Shown piece by piece: positions 12,943 through 13,481 of a stretch of 13,481 bases of DNA (its first letter is position 1; each line of letters begins with the position of its first letter). Made by a program: the position numbers and the translations under genes. The stretch lies in the NCBI GenBank assembly GCA_023406225.1, contig JAEXWS010000111.1, positions 1-13,481 of the forward strand, given 5' to 3'. The notes under the pieces are model-generated. The model worked only from the letters and a program-made list of their open reading frames with translations, had not been told where the DNA came from and did no database searches. This DNA is from Bacillota bacterium. GTDB lineage: Bacteria > Bacillota > Clostridia > Oscillospirales > Oscillospiraceae.

Positions 12943-13481
12943 TCATTGCAGAAGCTGGTTTTCTCCCAGGATGACCCCGGCGGTCTCTCCGGCGGAGAAA
13001 TAGGCGTTCAGGATCTCCACGGCGGCGGCGGCCAGGGCCGCGCCGGTGCCGCCCTCCTCGATCAGCACGGAGACGGCGATCTCCGGATCGTCGTAGGGGG
13101 CGAAGCACACGAACACGCCGGTATTGGCAACGGTGCTGTTGATCTGGGCGGTGCCGGTCTTCGCGCCAGCGTCCACCACGCAGTTTTTGAAGTAGGGGGA
13201 GAGACTTCCGACGGTGGTCAGGTCGTACATGCCCTGCTTCACCGCCAGCAGGTTCGTCTCCGAGATGGAAACCGTGTTCCTGGGCTCAGTGTTCCCCAGG
13301 GCCACGACCTCCGTGTTGTCGTAGGACTTGACGGCCTTGAGCAGATGGGCCTGGCAGTGCTTGCCGCCGGATACCAGCGTTGCGATGTAGTTGGAGAGCT
13401 GGAGGGGCGTGAAGAGGTAGTTGGCCTGGCCGAAGGCGGCCCAGGGGGCCTGGTTCTCGCCCACGTTGTTCTGCGCCAGGG
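12943..13481 (-). CDS. Class B penicillin-binding protein, PBP2/MrdA type (C-terminal part)
   Basis: Only the last 178 residues are in the window; the 5' part lies beyond the right edge. Class B PBPs are membrane-anchored transpeptidases that cross-link peptidoglycan, and PBP2 works with RodA in the elongasome. The fragment contains AFGQANYLFTPLQLSNYIAT (residues 15-34 of the fragment) followed by VSGGKHCQAHLLK. That pattern is typical of PBP2-type proteins, although SpoVD or FtsI relatives remain possible. The KTGTAQ box of the active site is at 107-112, followed by the GVFVCFAPYDDPEIAVSVLI strand pair. The catalytic SxxK and SxN motifs are outside. The GH13 gene follows after 39 nt with no terminator. 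In clostridia mrdA commonly sits beside mre, min and mgsA genes; here relatives of the latter two lie about 8 kb further on. Confidence 0.88.
   Translation of the reverse strand, partial: LAQNNVGENQAPWAAFGQANYLFTPLQLSNYIATLVSGGKHCQAHLLKAVKSYDNTEVVALGNTEPRNTVSISETNLLAVKQGMYDLTTVGSLSPYFKNCVVDAGAKTGTAQINSTVANTGVFVCFAPYDDPEIAVSVLIEEGGTGAALAAAAVEILNAYFSAGETAGVILGENQLLQ

Overview
The window is a GC-rich chromosomal segment in which every convincing gene lies on the minus strand. It reads as one co-oriented arm of a Firmicutes genome, probably an Oscillospiraceae-type clostridium. That placement is inferred from a T-box leader, SLH-domain proteins, a chromosomal ParA/ParB pair with TGTTTCACGTGAAACA parS sites, clostridial-style MgsA and MinD relatives, and the high GC content. 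No mobile element, CRISPR array, tRNA or rRNA gene was recognised.

In transcription order (right to left): the C-terminal end of a class B penicillin-binding protein (PBP2/MrdA type); an intracellular GH13 alpha-glucan hydrolase; a 32-bp perfect palindrome that contains a parS site and is followed by a T-tract; a second parS and a strong promoter for parA-parB; a small membrane-anchored coiled-coil protein; a third parS; and serS. After a 214-bp gap come an SLH-domain lipid-free exported protein, mscL and rsmG (stop and start overlapping as TGATG). A promoter in the tail of rsmG then drives a MinD-like ATPase, a methylglyoxal-synthase-like protein and a small membrane protein. Next is a T-box leader and hisS, and finally a partial SLH protein with a PrsA/SurA-like foldase region running off the left edge.

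Functionally the window mixes chromosome segregation (ParA, ParB, three parS), cell-wall and division genes (PBP2, MinD-like), translation (SerRS, HisRS, RsmG), osmotic protection (MscL) and cell-surface proteins (two SLH paralogues). It looks like a rearranged blend of two well-known clusters, the mre-mrdA-min-mgsA cluster and the rsmG-parA-parB near-origin cluster.

The most unusual points are these. One parS forms the stem of what looks like an intrinsic terminator. The T-box in front of hisS has an aspartate (GAC) specifier and an aspartate-compatible discriminator-pairing base, although no aspS follows. The MgsA-like protein has lost its catalytic Asp, and the MinD-like protein lacks the C-terminal membrane-targeting helix and has no MinC or MinE beside it.
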